NCBI GenBank assembly: GCA_030674185.1 | Contig: CM060315.1 | Location: 94,057,558-94,121,557 of the forward strand | Direction: 5' to 3' | Length of the DNA: 64,000 nt | Source of the DNA: Monoplex corrugatus | Lineage: Eukaryota > Mollusca > Gastropoda > Littorinimorpha > Ranellidae | Part shown: piece after piece, positions 33,413-44,720 of the stretch | How the letters are laid out: every line of letters begins with the position of its first letter | How positions within the stretch are numbered: position 1 is the first letter of the stretch | Made by a program: the position numbers and the translations under genes | Notes under the pieces: model-generated | Databases searched by the model: none | What the model was told of the DNA's origin: nothing | Seen by the model: the letters and a program-made list of their open reading frames with translations, nothing else

Positions 33413-33894
33413 GTAGCACCCATATCTTATGCCAGTCCAATTTGAACTGCCAGAAAGTGGCATGATGTACCACACAGCCACCTTAGAGGGTGGGGGACAC
33501 TTTGGATTTTTTAGGGTTTACTTGGTTGCTTTTTTTTGTCTCCAGTAGATGCCCACAAGGCAGCAGGTGCCAACTATGTCTGCCCTCATCCACCTTCAAA
33601 ATGTTCTCATTGAATAGCACTGGTTCAGCAAGCACTTCATGAGAATTTTTTGGTTCCGTTTTAAGACAAAATTGTATGCCTGTAGTATGTATGTCCAAAC
33701 TAGACTATTCCATTGCCTTGTCAAACAAAATAGACTATTCCATTGCCTTGTCAAACAAAATAGACTATTCCATTGCCTTGTCAAACTTGAACCGCAATGT
33801 TCTAAATAATTAAAGAATGGATACATGCATTGACACAAGTTTTTCCGTTTGTGGTTCGTACTTTTTATCTTCCTTACGTAAACGAGTTTAAGAG
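33413..33894. other. Unassigned, with a three-copy 30-bp repeat
   Basis: Three copies of AATAGACTATTCCATTGCCT + TGTCAAACAA at about 33700-33790. No gene seen. Confidence 0.6.
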
Positions 33895-34130
33895 CTATAA
33901 TATATGTTTTGAAGTCAGGAATACCGATTCCTCAGTGTCAGTGTCACTGGGCTCAGTGTTGGCTGCTGCACACCTAGACACCACCATCTCCCTCCAGGCC
34001 ACTCTATCTTGACTTTTATGGACAAATTCTTGAATATTTAGGCCACTGATGTTGGTTATGTTCTCGGTGTATGAGATTGGAGGTCTGCCTTTCTTCCGTT
34101 TTGCCACAGTTTTTCCTTGAAAAATGGTTG
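33895..34130 (-). mobile_element. LINE ORF2 C-terminal tail fragment
   Basis: Minus strand: GKTVAKRKKGRPPISYTENI, then SQDRVAWREMVVSRCAA and NTEPSDTD. The KRxRGRP...W..NI...A.DR..WR pattern is the usual end of RTE/I-type LINE ORFs. It abuts the next RT fragment in the same orientation but appears to belong to a different element. Confidence 0.75.
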
Positions 34131-34945
34131 CCATAGGGTGGCATGTATTAGTCAGTGGAGTACTTTTTGCTTCCACGCCAAACTACTTGTGTTTTCTCAG
34201 CATTCAAAAACGGACCACATGACCTGCAATATGTATTAATTGAACTGATTTCTGAAAAGATTCCTTGTCCTCAATATTAATCAATTGTGTATCATCAGCA
34301 AACTGAGAAATTTTATGTTGTACATTGTTAACATAAATTCGTTTACTGTCCTTTTCTTCTCTAATGATCATCGCCCATATTTCTGCACATGAAATGAAAA
34401 GGTAAGGTGGTAGAGGATCACCTTGCTCTACGTTGAACCATTGTGTGTTTTGACCATTGACCATTATCGTGGACTTAATGATTCTAGAGAAGGTCTCTAT
34501 CCATCTCTCTCATCACCAAGTCGAAATGCTCTTAAGATTTTAAACAGAATCAAAGGCTTTTTCAAAGTCTGAGCATATTAACAAACCCGGTAATTTCTTT
34601 GTATGAAAGTAGTGCATGAGATCATATATCAGCTTGAAATTGTTACCTGATATATATGTTTGTAATGAATCCTCTTTATCCTTCATCAGTGAATTTTGGT
34701 AATACCCGTTTAATCCTGTTTGCATCATAAAAATATTAAATTTTATGTATTGATTTAAAAAATGAAAGTGGATGCCAATCTTTACGATCTCATTTGGTGT
34801 GTCTGCTTTCGGGATACAGATGATAAAACCTTCTTTCTGTGTTGCCAAAATGCCACCATCTGTAAACACTTCATTCAGTGCTAACGGTAAAACCTTCTTT
34901 CTGTGTTGCCAAAATGCCACCATCTCTAAACACTTCATTCAATGC
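34131..34945 (-). mobile_element. Decayed L1/Tx1-like LINE reverse transcriptase
   Basis: On minus the order is GGILATQKEGFIICIPKAD (about 34800-34850), then GLLICSDFEKAFDSV (about 34540-34585), then NVEQGDPLPPYLFISCAEI (about 34370-34430) and the catalytic SQFADDTQL with FADD at 34291-34302, then an AEKTQVVWRGSKK thumb piece near 34165-34205. This is the RT palm of an L1/Tx1-group LINE with at least two frame changes. Its 5' side is the 64-bp array. Confidence 0.85.
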
Positions 34946-37900
34946 TAACGGTAAAACCTTCTTTCTGTGTTGCCAAAATGCCACCATCTGTAAACACTTC
35001 ATTCGGTGCTAACGATAAAACCTTTCTGTGTTGCCAAAATGCCACCATCTGTAAACACTTCATTCAATGCTAACGATAAAACCTTCTTTGTGTGTTGCCA
35101 AAATGCCACCATCTGTAAACACTTCATTCGGTGCTAACGGTAAAACCTTCTTTCTGTGTTGCCAAAATGCCACCATCTGTAAACACTTCATTCAGTGCTA
35201 ACGGTAAAACCTTCTTTCTGTGTTGCCAAAATGCCACCATCTCTAAACACTTCATTCAATGCTAACGGTAAAACCTTCTTTCTGTGTTGCCAAAATGCCA
35301 CCATCTGTAAACACTTCATTCGGTGCTAATGATAAAACCTTCTTTCTGTGTTGCCAAAATGCCACCATCTGTAAACACTTCATTCGGTGCTAACGATAAA
35401 ACCTTCTTTCTGTGTTGCCAAAATGCCACCATCTCTAAACACTTCATTCGGTGCTAACGATAAAACCTTCTTTCTGTGTTGCCAAAATGCCACCATCTGT
35501 AAACACTTCATTCGGTGCTAACGATAAAACCTTCTTTGTGTGTTGCCAAAATGCCACCATCTGTAAACACTTCATTCGGTGCTAACGATAAAACCTTCTT
35601 TGTGTGTTGCCAAAATGCCACCATCTCTAAACACTTCATTCGGTTCTAACGATAAAACCTTCTTTGTGTGTTGCCAAAATGCCACCATCTGTAAACACTT
35701 CATTCGGTGCTAACGATAAAACCTTCTTTGTGTGTTGCCAAAATGCCACCATCTGTAAACACTTCATTCGGTGCTAACGATAAAACCTTCTTTGTGTGTT
35801 GCCAAAATGCCACCATCTGTAAACACTTCATTCAGTGCTAACGGTAAAACCTTCTTTCTGTGTTGCCAAAATGCCACCATCTCTAAACACTTCATTCGGT
35901 GCTAACGATAAAACCTTCTTTCTGTGTTGCCAAATGCCACCATCTGTAAACACTTCATTCAGTGCTAACGATAAAACCTTCTTTGTGTGTTGCCAAAATG
36001 CCACCATCTGTAAACACTTCATTCGGTGCTAACGATAAAACCTTCTTTCTGTGTTGCCAAAATGCCACCATCTGTAAACACTTCATTCGGTGCTAACGAT
36101 AAAACCTTCTTTCTGTGTTGCCAAAATGCCACCATCTGTAAACACTTCATTCGGTGCTAACGGTAAAACCTTCTTTCTGTGTTGCCAAAATGCCACCATC
36201 TGTAAACACTTCATTCGGTGCTAACGGTAAAACCTTCTTTCTGTGTTGCCAAAATGCCACCATCTCTAAACACTTCATTCGGTGCTAACGGTAAAACCTT
36301 CTTTGTGTGTTGCCAAAATGCCACCATCTGTAAACACTTCATTCAGTGCTAACGGTAAAACCTTCTTTCTGTGTTGCCAAAATGCCACCATCTCTAAACA
36401 CTTCATTCGGTGCTAACGGTAAAACCTTCTTTGTGTGTTGCCAAAATGCCACCATCTGTAAACACTTCATTCAGTGCTAACGGTAAAACCTTCTTTCTGT
36501 GTTGCCAAAATGCCACCATCTGTAAACACTTCATTCGGTGCTAATGATAAAACCTTCTTTCTGTGTTGCCAAAATGCCACCATCTGTAAACACTTCATTC
36601 GGTGCTAACGATAAAACCTTCTTTCTGTGTTGCCAAAATGCCACCATCTGTAAACACTTCATTCGGTGCTAACGATAAAACCTTTCTGTGTTGCCAAAAT
36701 GCCACCATCTGTAAACACTTCATTCAATGCTAACGATAAAACCTTCTTTGTGTGTTGCCAAAATGCCACCATCTGTAAACACTTCATTCGGTGCTAACGG
36801 TAAAACCTTCTTTCTGTGTTGCCAAAATGCCACCATCTGTAAACACTTCATTCAGTGCTAACGGGAAAACCTTCTTTCTGTGTTGCCAAAATGCCACCAT
36901 CTCTAAACACTTCATTCAATGCTAACGGTAAAACCTTCTTTCTGTGTTGCCAAAATGCCACCATCTGTAAACACTTCATTCGGTGCTAATGATAAAACCT
37001 TCTTTCTGTGTTGCCAAAATGCCACCATCTGTAAACACTTCATTCGGTGCTAACGATAAAACCTTCTTTCTGTGTTGCCAAAATGCCACCATCTCTAAAC
37101 ACTTCATTCGGTGCTAACGATAAAACCTTCTTTCTGTGTTGCCAAAATGCCACCATCTGTAAACACTTCATTCGGTGCTAACGATAAAACCTTCTTTGTG
37201 TGTTGCCAAAATGCCACCATCTGTAAACACTTCATTCGGTGCTAACGATAAAACCTTCTTGTGTGTTGCCAAAATGCCACCATCTCTAAACACTTCATTC
37301 GGTTCTAACGATAAAACCTTCTTTGTGTGTTGCCAAAATGCCACCATCTGTAAACACTTCATTCGGTGCTAACGATAAAACCTTCTTTGTGTGTTGCCAA
37401 AATGCCACCATCTGTAAACACTTCATTCGGTGCTAACGATAAAACCTTCTTTGTGTGTTGCCAAAATGCCACCATCTGTAAACACTTCATTCAGTGCTAA
37501 CGGTAAAACCTTCTTTCTGTGTTGCCAAAATGCCACCATCTCTAAACACTTCATTCGGTGCTAACGATAAAACCTTCTTTCTGTGTTGCCAAAATGCCAC
37601 CATCTGTAAACACTTCATTCAGTGCTAACGATAAAACCTTCTTTCTGTGTTGCCAAAATGCCACCATCTGTAAACACTTCATTCGGTGCTAACGATAAAA
37701 CCTTCTTTCTGTGTTGCCAAAATGCCACCATCTGTAAACACTTCATTCGGTGCTAACGATAAAACCTTCTTTCTGTGTTGCCAAAATGCCACCATCTGTA
37801 AACACTTCATTCGGTGCTAACGGTAAAACCTTCTTTCTGTGTTGCCAAAATGCCACCATCTGTAAACACTTCATTCGGTGCTAACGGTAAAACCTTCTTT

Positions 37901-38831
37901 CTGTGTTGCCAAAATGCCACCATCTGTAAACACTTCATTCGGTGCTAATGATAAAACCTTCTTTCTGTGTTGCCAAAATGCCACCATCTGTAAACACTTC
38001 ATTCGGTGCTAACGGTAAAACCTTCTTTCTGTGTTGCCAAATGCCACCATCTCTAAACACTTCATTCGGTGCTAACGGTAAAACCTTCTTTGTGTGTTGC
38101 CAAAATGCCACCATCTGTAAACACTTCATTCAGTGCTAACGGTAAAACCTTCTTTCTGTGTTGCCAAAATGCACCATCTGTAAACACTTCATTCGGTGCT
38201 AATGATAAAACCTTCTTTCTGTGTTGCCAAAATGCCACCATCTGTAAACACTTCATTCGGTGCTAACGATAAAACCTTCTTTCTGTGTTGCCAAAATGCC
38301 ACCATCTGTAAACACTTCATTCGGTGCTAACGGTAAAACCTTCTTTCTGTGTTGCCAAAATGCCACCATCTGTAAACACTTCATTCGGTGCTAACGGTAA
38401 AACCTTCTTTCTGTGTTGCCAAAATGCCACCATCTGTAAACACTTCATTCGGTGCTAATGATAAAACCTTCTTTCTGTGTTGCCAAAATGCCACCATCTG
38501 TAAACACTTCATTCGGTGCTAACGGTAAAACCTTCTTTCTGTGTTGCCAAAATGCCACCATCTGTAAACACTTCATTCGGTGCTAACGGTAAAACCTTCT
38601 TTCTGTGTTGCCAAAATGCCACCATCTGTAAACACTTCATTCGGTGCTAATGATAAAACCTTCTTTCTGTGTTGCCAAAATGCCACCATCTGTAAACACT
38701 TCATTCGGTGCTAATGATAAAACCTTCTTTCTGTGTTGCCAAAATGCCACCATCTGTAAACACTTCATTCGGTGCTAACGATAAAACCTTCTTTCTGTGT
38801 TGCCAAAATGCCACCATCTGTAAACACTTCA
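34840..38831 (-). repeat. 64-bp satellite, about 62 copies, made from LINE RT sequence
   Basis: Unit ACTTCATTCGGTGCTAACGA + TAAAACCTTCTTTCTGTGTT + GCCAAAATGCCACCATCTGT + AAAC. On minus it encodes NEVFTDGGILATQKEGF, and the proximal copy reads straight on into the RT motif GFIICIPK. Because 64 is not a multiple of three, successive copies are in different frames, so it is not a coding array. Variant letters (TCGGTG/TCAGTG/TCAATG, CTGTAAAC/CTCTAAAC, CGATAA/CGGTAA/TGATAA, TTTCTG/TTTGTG) show a higher-order pattern. Confidence 0.96.
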
Positions 38832-38844
38832 TGAGATCGCCTGT

Positions 38845-40631
38845 GCAAAACGTGCCCGCCGCAGAGCAGAGCGCCGCTGGCGCAAGTCCAAACTCACTGT
38901 ACACAGGCAACTTTTCCAAGCCTCTAAAACAAAAGTATCCACCCTCATTGCATCAGCAAAAACAAGCTACTTCCAAACCAAAATCCTGAATGCTTCTTCT
39001 TCAAAAGAACTCTTTACAACCAAGGAGCACACGAAAAGATTTACCTCTCCCAACAAAACATACAAATGAAGAACTCCCATCTGTATTCTCCAACTATTTC
39101 ACCACCAAAATACAAACTCTTCGTGACAGGCTTGACAGGACACCCTGTCAACCATGCCCACCTGACCCTTCCTTCTCTGGCACACCTCTTACTACTTTTA
39201 CCCCAGTCTCACAAGAAGAAATTCTCAACACAATCAGATCCATGTCGTTCAAAACCTGCGAACTGGATCCTCTTCCAGGTTCTCTCTACGCCAACTGTCT
39301 CCCTACTCTCCTCCCATTCATCACTGACATCATCAACACTTCTCTTCAAACTGGAACTGTCCCAGATTCTTTCAAGTCTGCTATTGTTCACCCTCTCCTC
39401 AAGAAACACAATTTAGACCCAAATGAACTGAAAAATTACCGGCCTATCTCTAATCTCTCTTTCTTGTCAAAACTCCTTGAAAAAGTCGTCCTCAACCAGC
39501 TGAACTCTCACCTGTCTGCCAACAATCTCCTCAATCCTTTCCAGTCAGCCTATCGCCAGTGCCATAACACTGAAACTGCCCTACTACACATTCTCAACAA
39601 TCTCCTCCTTGCAACTGATACTGGCAAAGTCTCTCTCCTCACACTCCTTGATCTGTCTGCAGCCTTTGATACCATTGATCATGGTATTCTCCTTTCTAGA
39701 CTTCATCATACTTTTGGCATCTCTGACATTGCTCTGTCTTGGTTCACTTCATACCTATCAAACAGAAAACAAACCGTTCTCATCAATGGCACTTACTCTC
39801 AACCTGCATACCTGACCTGTGGTGTTCCTTGGCCCTGTTCTTTTCACTCTTTACACCTCCCCCCTGTCCACCATCATCAACTCCCACTCTATAAAACACC
39901 ACTTCTATGCTGATGACACCCAACTTCAAGACAGTGACTCACCTGATAATATACAGCGCCTGTTGACTCACACCACTGAGTGTTACTCAGACATTAAGAA
40001 CTGGATGACGTTCAACAAACTTCAGCTTAATGACGACAAGACAGAAGCTATCCTCATTGGCACCCGTCAGAAACTTTCTCAGCTGCCTCCTCTTTCTCTC
40101 CCATTATGTAACACATCAGTCCCAATTTCTGATTCAGCTAAAAACCTTGGTGTCTGCATTGACTCTACCCTCTCCATGAACAACTTTGTTTCTCAAACTG
40201 CCAGATCTTGCTACTATCATCTCCATCGTATAAGGCTGATCAGGAAGTATCTCTCTGTCGAAACAACTGCAAAACTCGTTCTCTCCTTCATAATGTCTCG
40301 CATTGACTATTGCAATTCACTCCTGTCTGGTCTTCCTGCCTCCACCATTCACATCCTACAGCGCATTCAAAACAATGCTGTACGCCTTGTACTCAAAAAG
40401 AAAAAAGCTGACCACATATCTCCTCTCCTGGCACAACTTCACTGGCTCCCTGTATCAAAGCGCATACAGTACAAACTAGACACCATGTGCTACAAAAGCC
40501 TCAATAACGCAGCCCCCGATTACCTGTCAAGCCTACTTGAGATCTATGTTCCCTCACGTACCCTCCGCTCTGCCTCCGATCCTCTGACTTTTCGCTTTCC
40601 ACGCACTAAGCTCAATACCTATGGTCCATGA
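38845..40631 (+). pseudogene. CR1/L2-like LINE reverse transcriptase, one deletion
   Basis: RT motifs in order: ELKNYRPISNLSFLSKLLEK (39425-39485), FQSAYRQCHNTETALL (39540-39590), LLTLLDLSAAFDTIDH (39635-39682), CGVP (about 39818), YADD at 39906-39917, and the thumb KNLGVCIDS (40140-40165), then a C-terminal HWLPVSKRIQYKL domain typical of this LINE group. Directly after GVP the usual QGS-type residues are missing and the frame changes near 39825-39835, consistent with a deletion of about 14 bases. Otherwise open, so relatively young but dead. Confidence 0.88.
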
Positions 40632-40914
40632 GCCTTCTCTGTTTCTGGTCCACTCTCCTGGAACAAACTTCCTCTCTCAGTCCGTCAGCAACCTACTTTT
40701 GTCTCCTTCAAGTCCGCTCTCAAAACTCACCTTTTCTCCTCCGCATAAAATCCTGACCTCACTCAATCCCACCCCCCCTCTGCAGCCTGTCTCCGCTTGG
40801 AGGGGAATCACATGGTTATAATATATAATTGTATATGCTATGCTCTCTATAATTTTCCATTGCTTTTATTCTTGCTTTTATTGCTTTTATTCTTTCTCCC
40901 CATTTATAGCCATG

Positions 40915-40919
40915 CGTGT

Positions 40920-40976
<57 letters not shown>

Positions 40977-41020
40977 CGTGTGTGTGCGTGCGTGCGTGCG
41001 TGCGTGCTTGCGTGTGTGTC
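40915..41020. repeat. (TG)n/(CG TG)n tract in LINE 3' UTR
   Basis: Long TG run followed by GCGTGCGTGCGTG. The same kind of tract is present at the same place in the 43513-43824 copy, so it belongs to the element. Confidence 0.95.
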
Positions 41021-41180
41021 TGCTTCAGCACTTAGATTTGATTTTATCAAGATTTTGCGCTATATAAATATTGTAATTATTATTATTATGTTCTAACAAT
41101 GAAATGGCCCAACTGACTCCAAAAAAAAAAAAGAACAAAATTTAAAGAATTCGTCACTTCCTGGGCTTTTCCCATTCTGC

Positions 41181-41760
41181 TTGTGTTGTAACACAAATCC
41201 TGCTTCTTCTAAAGTAATTTCGCCTTCTAGGGATCCTTACCTTCCACAAGATAGTTCATTCCCTCACTCTATTCATCAGTTTCAAAAACTTAACCCTTAC
41301 TATTCTCTCACTCTCTCCGTCAGTTTCAAAAGCTTAACCCTTACTATTCTCTCACTCTCTCCATCAGTTTCAAAAGCTTAACCCTTACTATTCTCTCACT
41401 CTCTCCATCAGTTTCAAAAGCTTAACCCTTACTATTCTCTCACTCTCTCCATCAGTTTCAAAAGCTTAACCCTTACTATTCTCTCACTCTCTCCATCAGT
41501 TTCAAAAGCTCAACTCTTTCATTAACTCACCCTATTCACCAGTTTCAAAAACTTCACCCTTTTACTTCCTCACCCTATACATCAGTTTCAGAAACTTAAC
41601 TCTTTTACTCCCTCACACCGTCCATTATTTCCAAAAGCTTGACCCTTTGACGCCCACAACCTTACCATCAGTTTAAAAACTTAACCCTTTTGCGCCCTCA
41701 CTTTATTTACCAATTTCAAAAACAGAAATATTCCTCCCCCGGTCCACCCAACGTAAATAT
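41181..41760. repeat. Family C derived array, about 43-bp unit
   Basis: Five to six regular units of AAAAGCTTAACCCTTACTAT + TCTCTCACTCTCTCC + ATCAGTTTC (about 41285-41515), flanked by older, more diverged units of the TTAACCCTTT family on both sides. Confidence 0.9.
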
Positions 41761-41943
41761 CCACTTGTTCAAGAGTAAGCAGAGAGATAGAAGAGATGGG
41801 AACGTACGTCCTCAATGCTGTCCTTGAGGAAAGTTGAAGTCTGTGGATGCCTCACTCCCCAGTAGTCACACAGATTACAGGAATACCATTTCCTTTTATG
41901 ACTAGAATACCAATGTAAGTAGTCTGAAGTTACATCTACGCAG

Positions 41944-41944
<1 letters not shown>

Positions 41945-42003
<59 letters not shown>

Positions 42004-42004
42004 T

Positions 42005-42035
<31 letters not shown>
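41945..42035. repeat. (GCGT)n/(TG)n microsatellite before TMEM69
   Basis: GTGTGTG then about 15 GCGT units then a TG run ending in GTGTCAG. The final CAG could act as a splice acceptor for a 5' UTR intron. Confidence 0.95.
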
Positions 42036-42036
<1 letters not shown>

Positions 42037-42070
42037 AGGAGGAATCAGTCAGGGGGGTCAGAGCAGCACC

Positions 42071-42865
42071 ATGAACATCAGCACCATCACCAAACTGCTC
42101 TTGAGCTGCTCAGGCACCACCAACACCACAACCCCTGCCGTCATCACCCTTCTCCGCAAACAATCTCTGCGCCGGTTCTCCTCCTTGGTGCAGCACTGTG
42201 AGCGCCTGTCCAAGGGGATCCGCCCTGCAACTCCTCATCCCGGCCAGCAGCTACAGACTTGTAAACCGGTTGTGTATCATGTCTCCTGCAGCATCTCCAC
42301 ACAGCATGGGGACAGACAGAGCCTGGTTGATGACAAGACCAGTGCACTGAACATCTGGGAGGATTTAAAACAGATGAGGTCTGCCCCTATCCCAGCACTG
42401 GTTTTAGGCTTTTCGGGGCTGATCCCCTTTGTGTTGCCTCCGGCGTACATGATAATGACCCAGACTTTCGCCACCAAACTGGCCTTTGCTCAGAACGCTT
42501 ACGGCGCGTGCGTCCTGGCTTTCTTGGGAGGAATCCGATGGGGGTTTGTCGTTACAGAACGGAGCCCGCTGAAGGCGGACTGGTATAACTTTGGATACAG
42601 CATGGTGCCGACGTTTGTGGCTTGGACGTCCCTGATGATGCCTCACACCACCGCCACTCTGACCATCATGGCTGGTGTCGCATACGCCGCTTACTTTGAC
42701 ACGGCAGTGAAAGGTTATCCCCCCTGGTTCAAAGGCCTGCGCTTCATTCTTAGCATGGGTACGCTGCTGTCGCTGTGGAGCGTGATCTTGTGCAAGGTGA
42801 CGCTTCTTCCCCCGTCTAAAACAGAACAGGAAAATCAAACATGCGCGCCGGTAGTCTGTCTCTGA
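42071..42865 (+). CDS. TMEM69: TMEM69-like DUF3429 membrane protein
   Basis: 264 residues from an ATG in fair context (CAGCACCATGA) to TGA. The frame is open upstream into the microsatellite, but this is the first plausible ATG. The N-terminal 100 residues are basic and Ser/Thr/Arg-rich with few acids, as in a mitochondrial presequence. Then come about five hydrophobic helices: IPALVLGFSGLIPFVLPPAY, AQNAYGACVLAFLGGIRWGF, MVPTFVAWTSLMMP, TLTIMAGVAYAAYF and LRFILSMGTLLSLWSVILC. The GLIPF..PP and FLGGIRWGF blocks are the DUF3429/TMEM69 signature. The family is poorly characterised; a mitochondrial inner-membrane location is likely, the molecular role is unknown. Gene looks intact in one coding exon. 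Confidence 0.9.
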   Translation: MNISTITKLLLSCSGTTNTTTPAVITLLRKQSLRRFSSLVQHCERLSKGIRPATPHPGQQLQTCKPVVYHVSCSISTQHGDRQSLVDDKTSALNIWEDLKQMRSAPIPALVLGFSGLIPFVLPPAYMIMTQTFATKLAFAQNAYGACVLAFLGGIRWGFVVTERSPLKADWYNFGYSMVPTFVAWTSLMMPHTTATLTIMAGVAYAAYFDTAVKGYPPWFKGLRFILSMGTLLSLWSVILCKVTLLPPSKTEQENQTCAPVVCL

Positions 42866-43487
42866 GAGCTGCTGATGGCTGTGAGGACAGTCTAGATGTG
42901 GAGAAGTGTCCCACAGAATAAGATCACTGACGTCTGTGTAGAGTTATAATTATGGTTTGTGGGTCTTTTTCCAGGAATAACTTGGAGAAATGTTGACATG
43001 CTCTCAAATGCTTACACAAACACAGCTCACACACACACATGCATTCATACACACATGCGCACATTCTCTTCATCAGACCATCCAAATGGCAAATGACCGT
43101 GTGCTGTTTCCCTGCAGCACCCAAGAAGGGATACAAGGGGACAAATACATTGAAATAAAAAAAAAAAAATGTTCATGCAAAATGTTTTGTACCAGTAGTC
43201 TTTCCATGGAATCAGTTTTAGTTATCGCCATCCAAGTCTCCTTACATTTCTACAACGTAAAACAGTTGAAAAAACTTATTTTTGTTATAAACAACCAGTA
43301 TTAAAACTGATGTTATGTGCACATCTTATTTACGTTATTTTTCTGTTTATATTCTGAGTAATGTTTTGTCAGATATATGTGTACAAACATTGTTTTGCTC
43401 ACACTGTGTAGTTGTTAGGTCGCTGCACAGTCTGCATACTGTCTGTGGGAATTTTGATGCTGGAGGTTTCCATATTAAACAACACTG
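42866..43487 (+). other. Likely TMEM69 3' UTR
   Basis: Non-coding, moderately AT-rich. GAAATAAAAAAAAAAAATG at about 43152-43170 includes an AATAAA word; whether it is a poly(A) signal is unproven. Confidence 0.5.
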
Positions 43488-43849
43488 ATATGATTTACAT
43501 AATCTGTTATGTTTTGTCTCCTTCAAGTCCGCTCTCAAAACTCACCTTTTCTCCTCTGCATAAAATCCTGACCTCACTCAATCCCCTCTGCAGCCTGTCT
43601 CCGCTCGGAGGGGAATCACATTGCAATATATAATTGTATATAATATGCTCTCTATAATTTTCCATTGCTTTTATTCTTTCTCCCCATTTATAGCCGTGTG
43701 CGTGTGTGTGTGTGTGTGTGTGCGTGAGTGCGTGCGTGCGTGTGTGTGTGTTTCAGCGCTTAGATTTGATTTTATCAAGATTTTGCGCTATATAAATATT
43801 GTAATTATTATTATTATTATTATTATATGATTTACATAATCTGTTATGT
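43488..43849 (+). mobile_element. LINE 3' tail insertion with 25-bp target-site duplication
   Basis: A 312-bp insert (43513-43824) equals the last part of the LINE at 38832-41090: TTTGTCTCCTTCAAGTCCGC, then TAAAATCCTGACCTCACTC, the TG/CG tract, GCGCTATATAAATATTGTAA and (TTA)n. It is flanked by identical 25-bp copies of a sequence containing TGATTTACATAATCTGTTAT at 43488-43512 and 43825-43849. This is classic target-primed reverse transcription with heavy 5' truncation. Confidence 0.95.
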
Positions 43850-44094
43850 GCATGTTTTGATGTTCTGCATGCATAATTACATACAAAGGGGATGTAGCAG
43901 GCTTCTGTAGACCTGTGTGTCTTGAGATGGGGGACAACAACATCTCCACTCTTTATGTATCAGGTAGTAACCAGAAACGTTTCAACGCCTACATTTCCAT
44001 TGACAGTTCTGTGTTGTAATCAACCAACTGTGGCCTTGACATGTCTGTTTACCCGTCAGTGTTCAGTGTAACATTTTGCTGTAGCGTGAATTGT
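43850..44094. other. Spacer before the composite array
   Basis: No gene. The end contains words (ACATTTTGCTGTAGCGTGAA) that are ancestral to the 85-bp unit of the next array. Confidence 0.5.
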
Positions 44095-44720
44095 TCACAC
44101 ATGTAACTACCCGACTGTTCACATGTCTGTTCACACATGTAACTACCTGACCTTGGCGTTCACATCTCTGTTCACACATGTAACTACCTGACCTTGGTGT
44201 TCACATGTCTGTTCACACATGTAACTACCTGACCTTGGTGTTCACATGTCTGTTCACACATGTAGCTACCCGACTGTTCACATGTCTGTTCACACATGTA
44301 ACTACCTGACCTTGGCGTTCACATCTCTGTTCACACATGTAACTACCTGACCTTGGTGTTCACATGTCTGTTCACACATGTAACTACCTGACCTTGGTGT
44401 TCACATGTCTGTTCACACATGTAACTACCTGACCTTGGTGTTCACATGTCTGTTCACACATGTAACTACCCGACCTTGGCGTTCACATGTCTGTTCACAC
44501 ATGTAACTACCTGACCTTGGTGTTCACATGTCTGTTCACACATGTAACTACCTGACCTTGGTGTTCACATGTCTGTTCACACATGTAACTACCCGACCTT
44601 GGCGTTCACATGTCTGTTCACACATGTAACTACCTGACCTTGGTGTTCACATGTCTGTTCACACATGTAACTACCTGACCTTGGTGTTCACATGTCTGTT
44701 TACCCATCAGTATTCAGTGT
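44095..44720. repeat. 41-bp minisatellite, about 14 copies
   Basis: Unit CTGTTCACACATGTAACTAC + CTGACCTTGGTGTTCACATG + T, with TGGCG/TGGTG and CCCGAC/CCTGAC variants. Merges directly into the 85-bp array. Confidence 0.96.

Larger units (their letters stand above)
38832..41090 (+). mobile_element. 5'-truncated CR1/L2-like LINE with 3' UTR
   Basis: The array stops at 38831 and LINE ORF2 sequence begins mid-gene (KRARRAERRWRKSK-like). The RT runs to about 40620 with a stop, then a 3' UTR with a (TG/CG)n tract and the tail GCGCTATATAAATATTGTAA followed by TTATTATTATT. A second, shorter copy of this exact tail is at 43513-43824, which defines the element's 3' end. Confidence 0.9.

Noticed and set aside
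32188..33423. 411-codon minus-strand frame (ACDSGRDYLTDH repeats)
   Set aside because: Pure read-through of a 66-bp minisatellite with no start context, domain or splice support.
34840..38831. CRISPR-like regular repeats
   Set aside because: Units are head-to-tail with no unique spacers, the genome is eukaryotic, and the unit derives from a LINE. The same holds for all other arrays here.
42404..42838. 144-codon minus-strand frame
   Set aside because: Antisense shadow of TMEM69.
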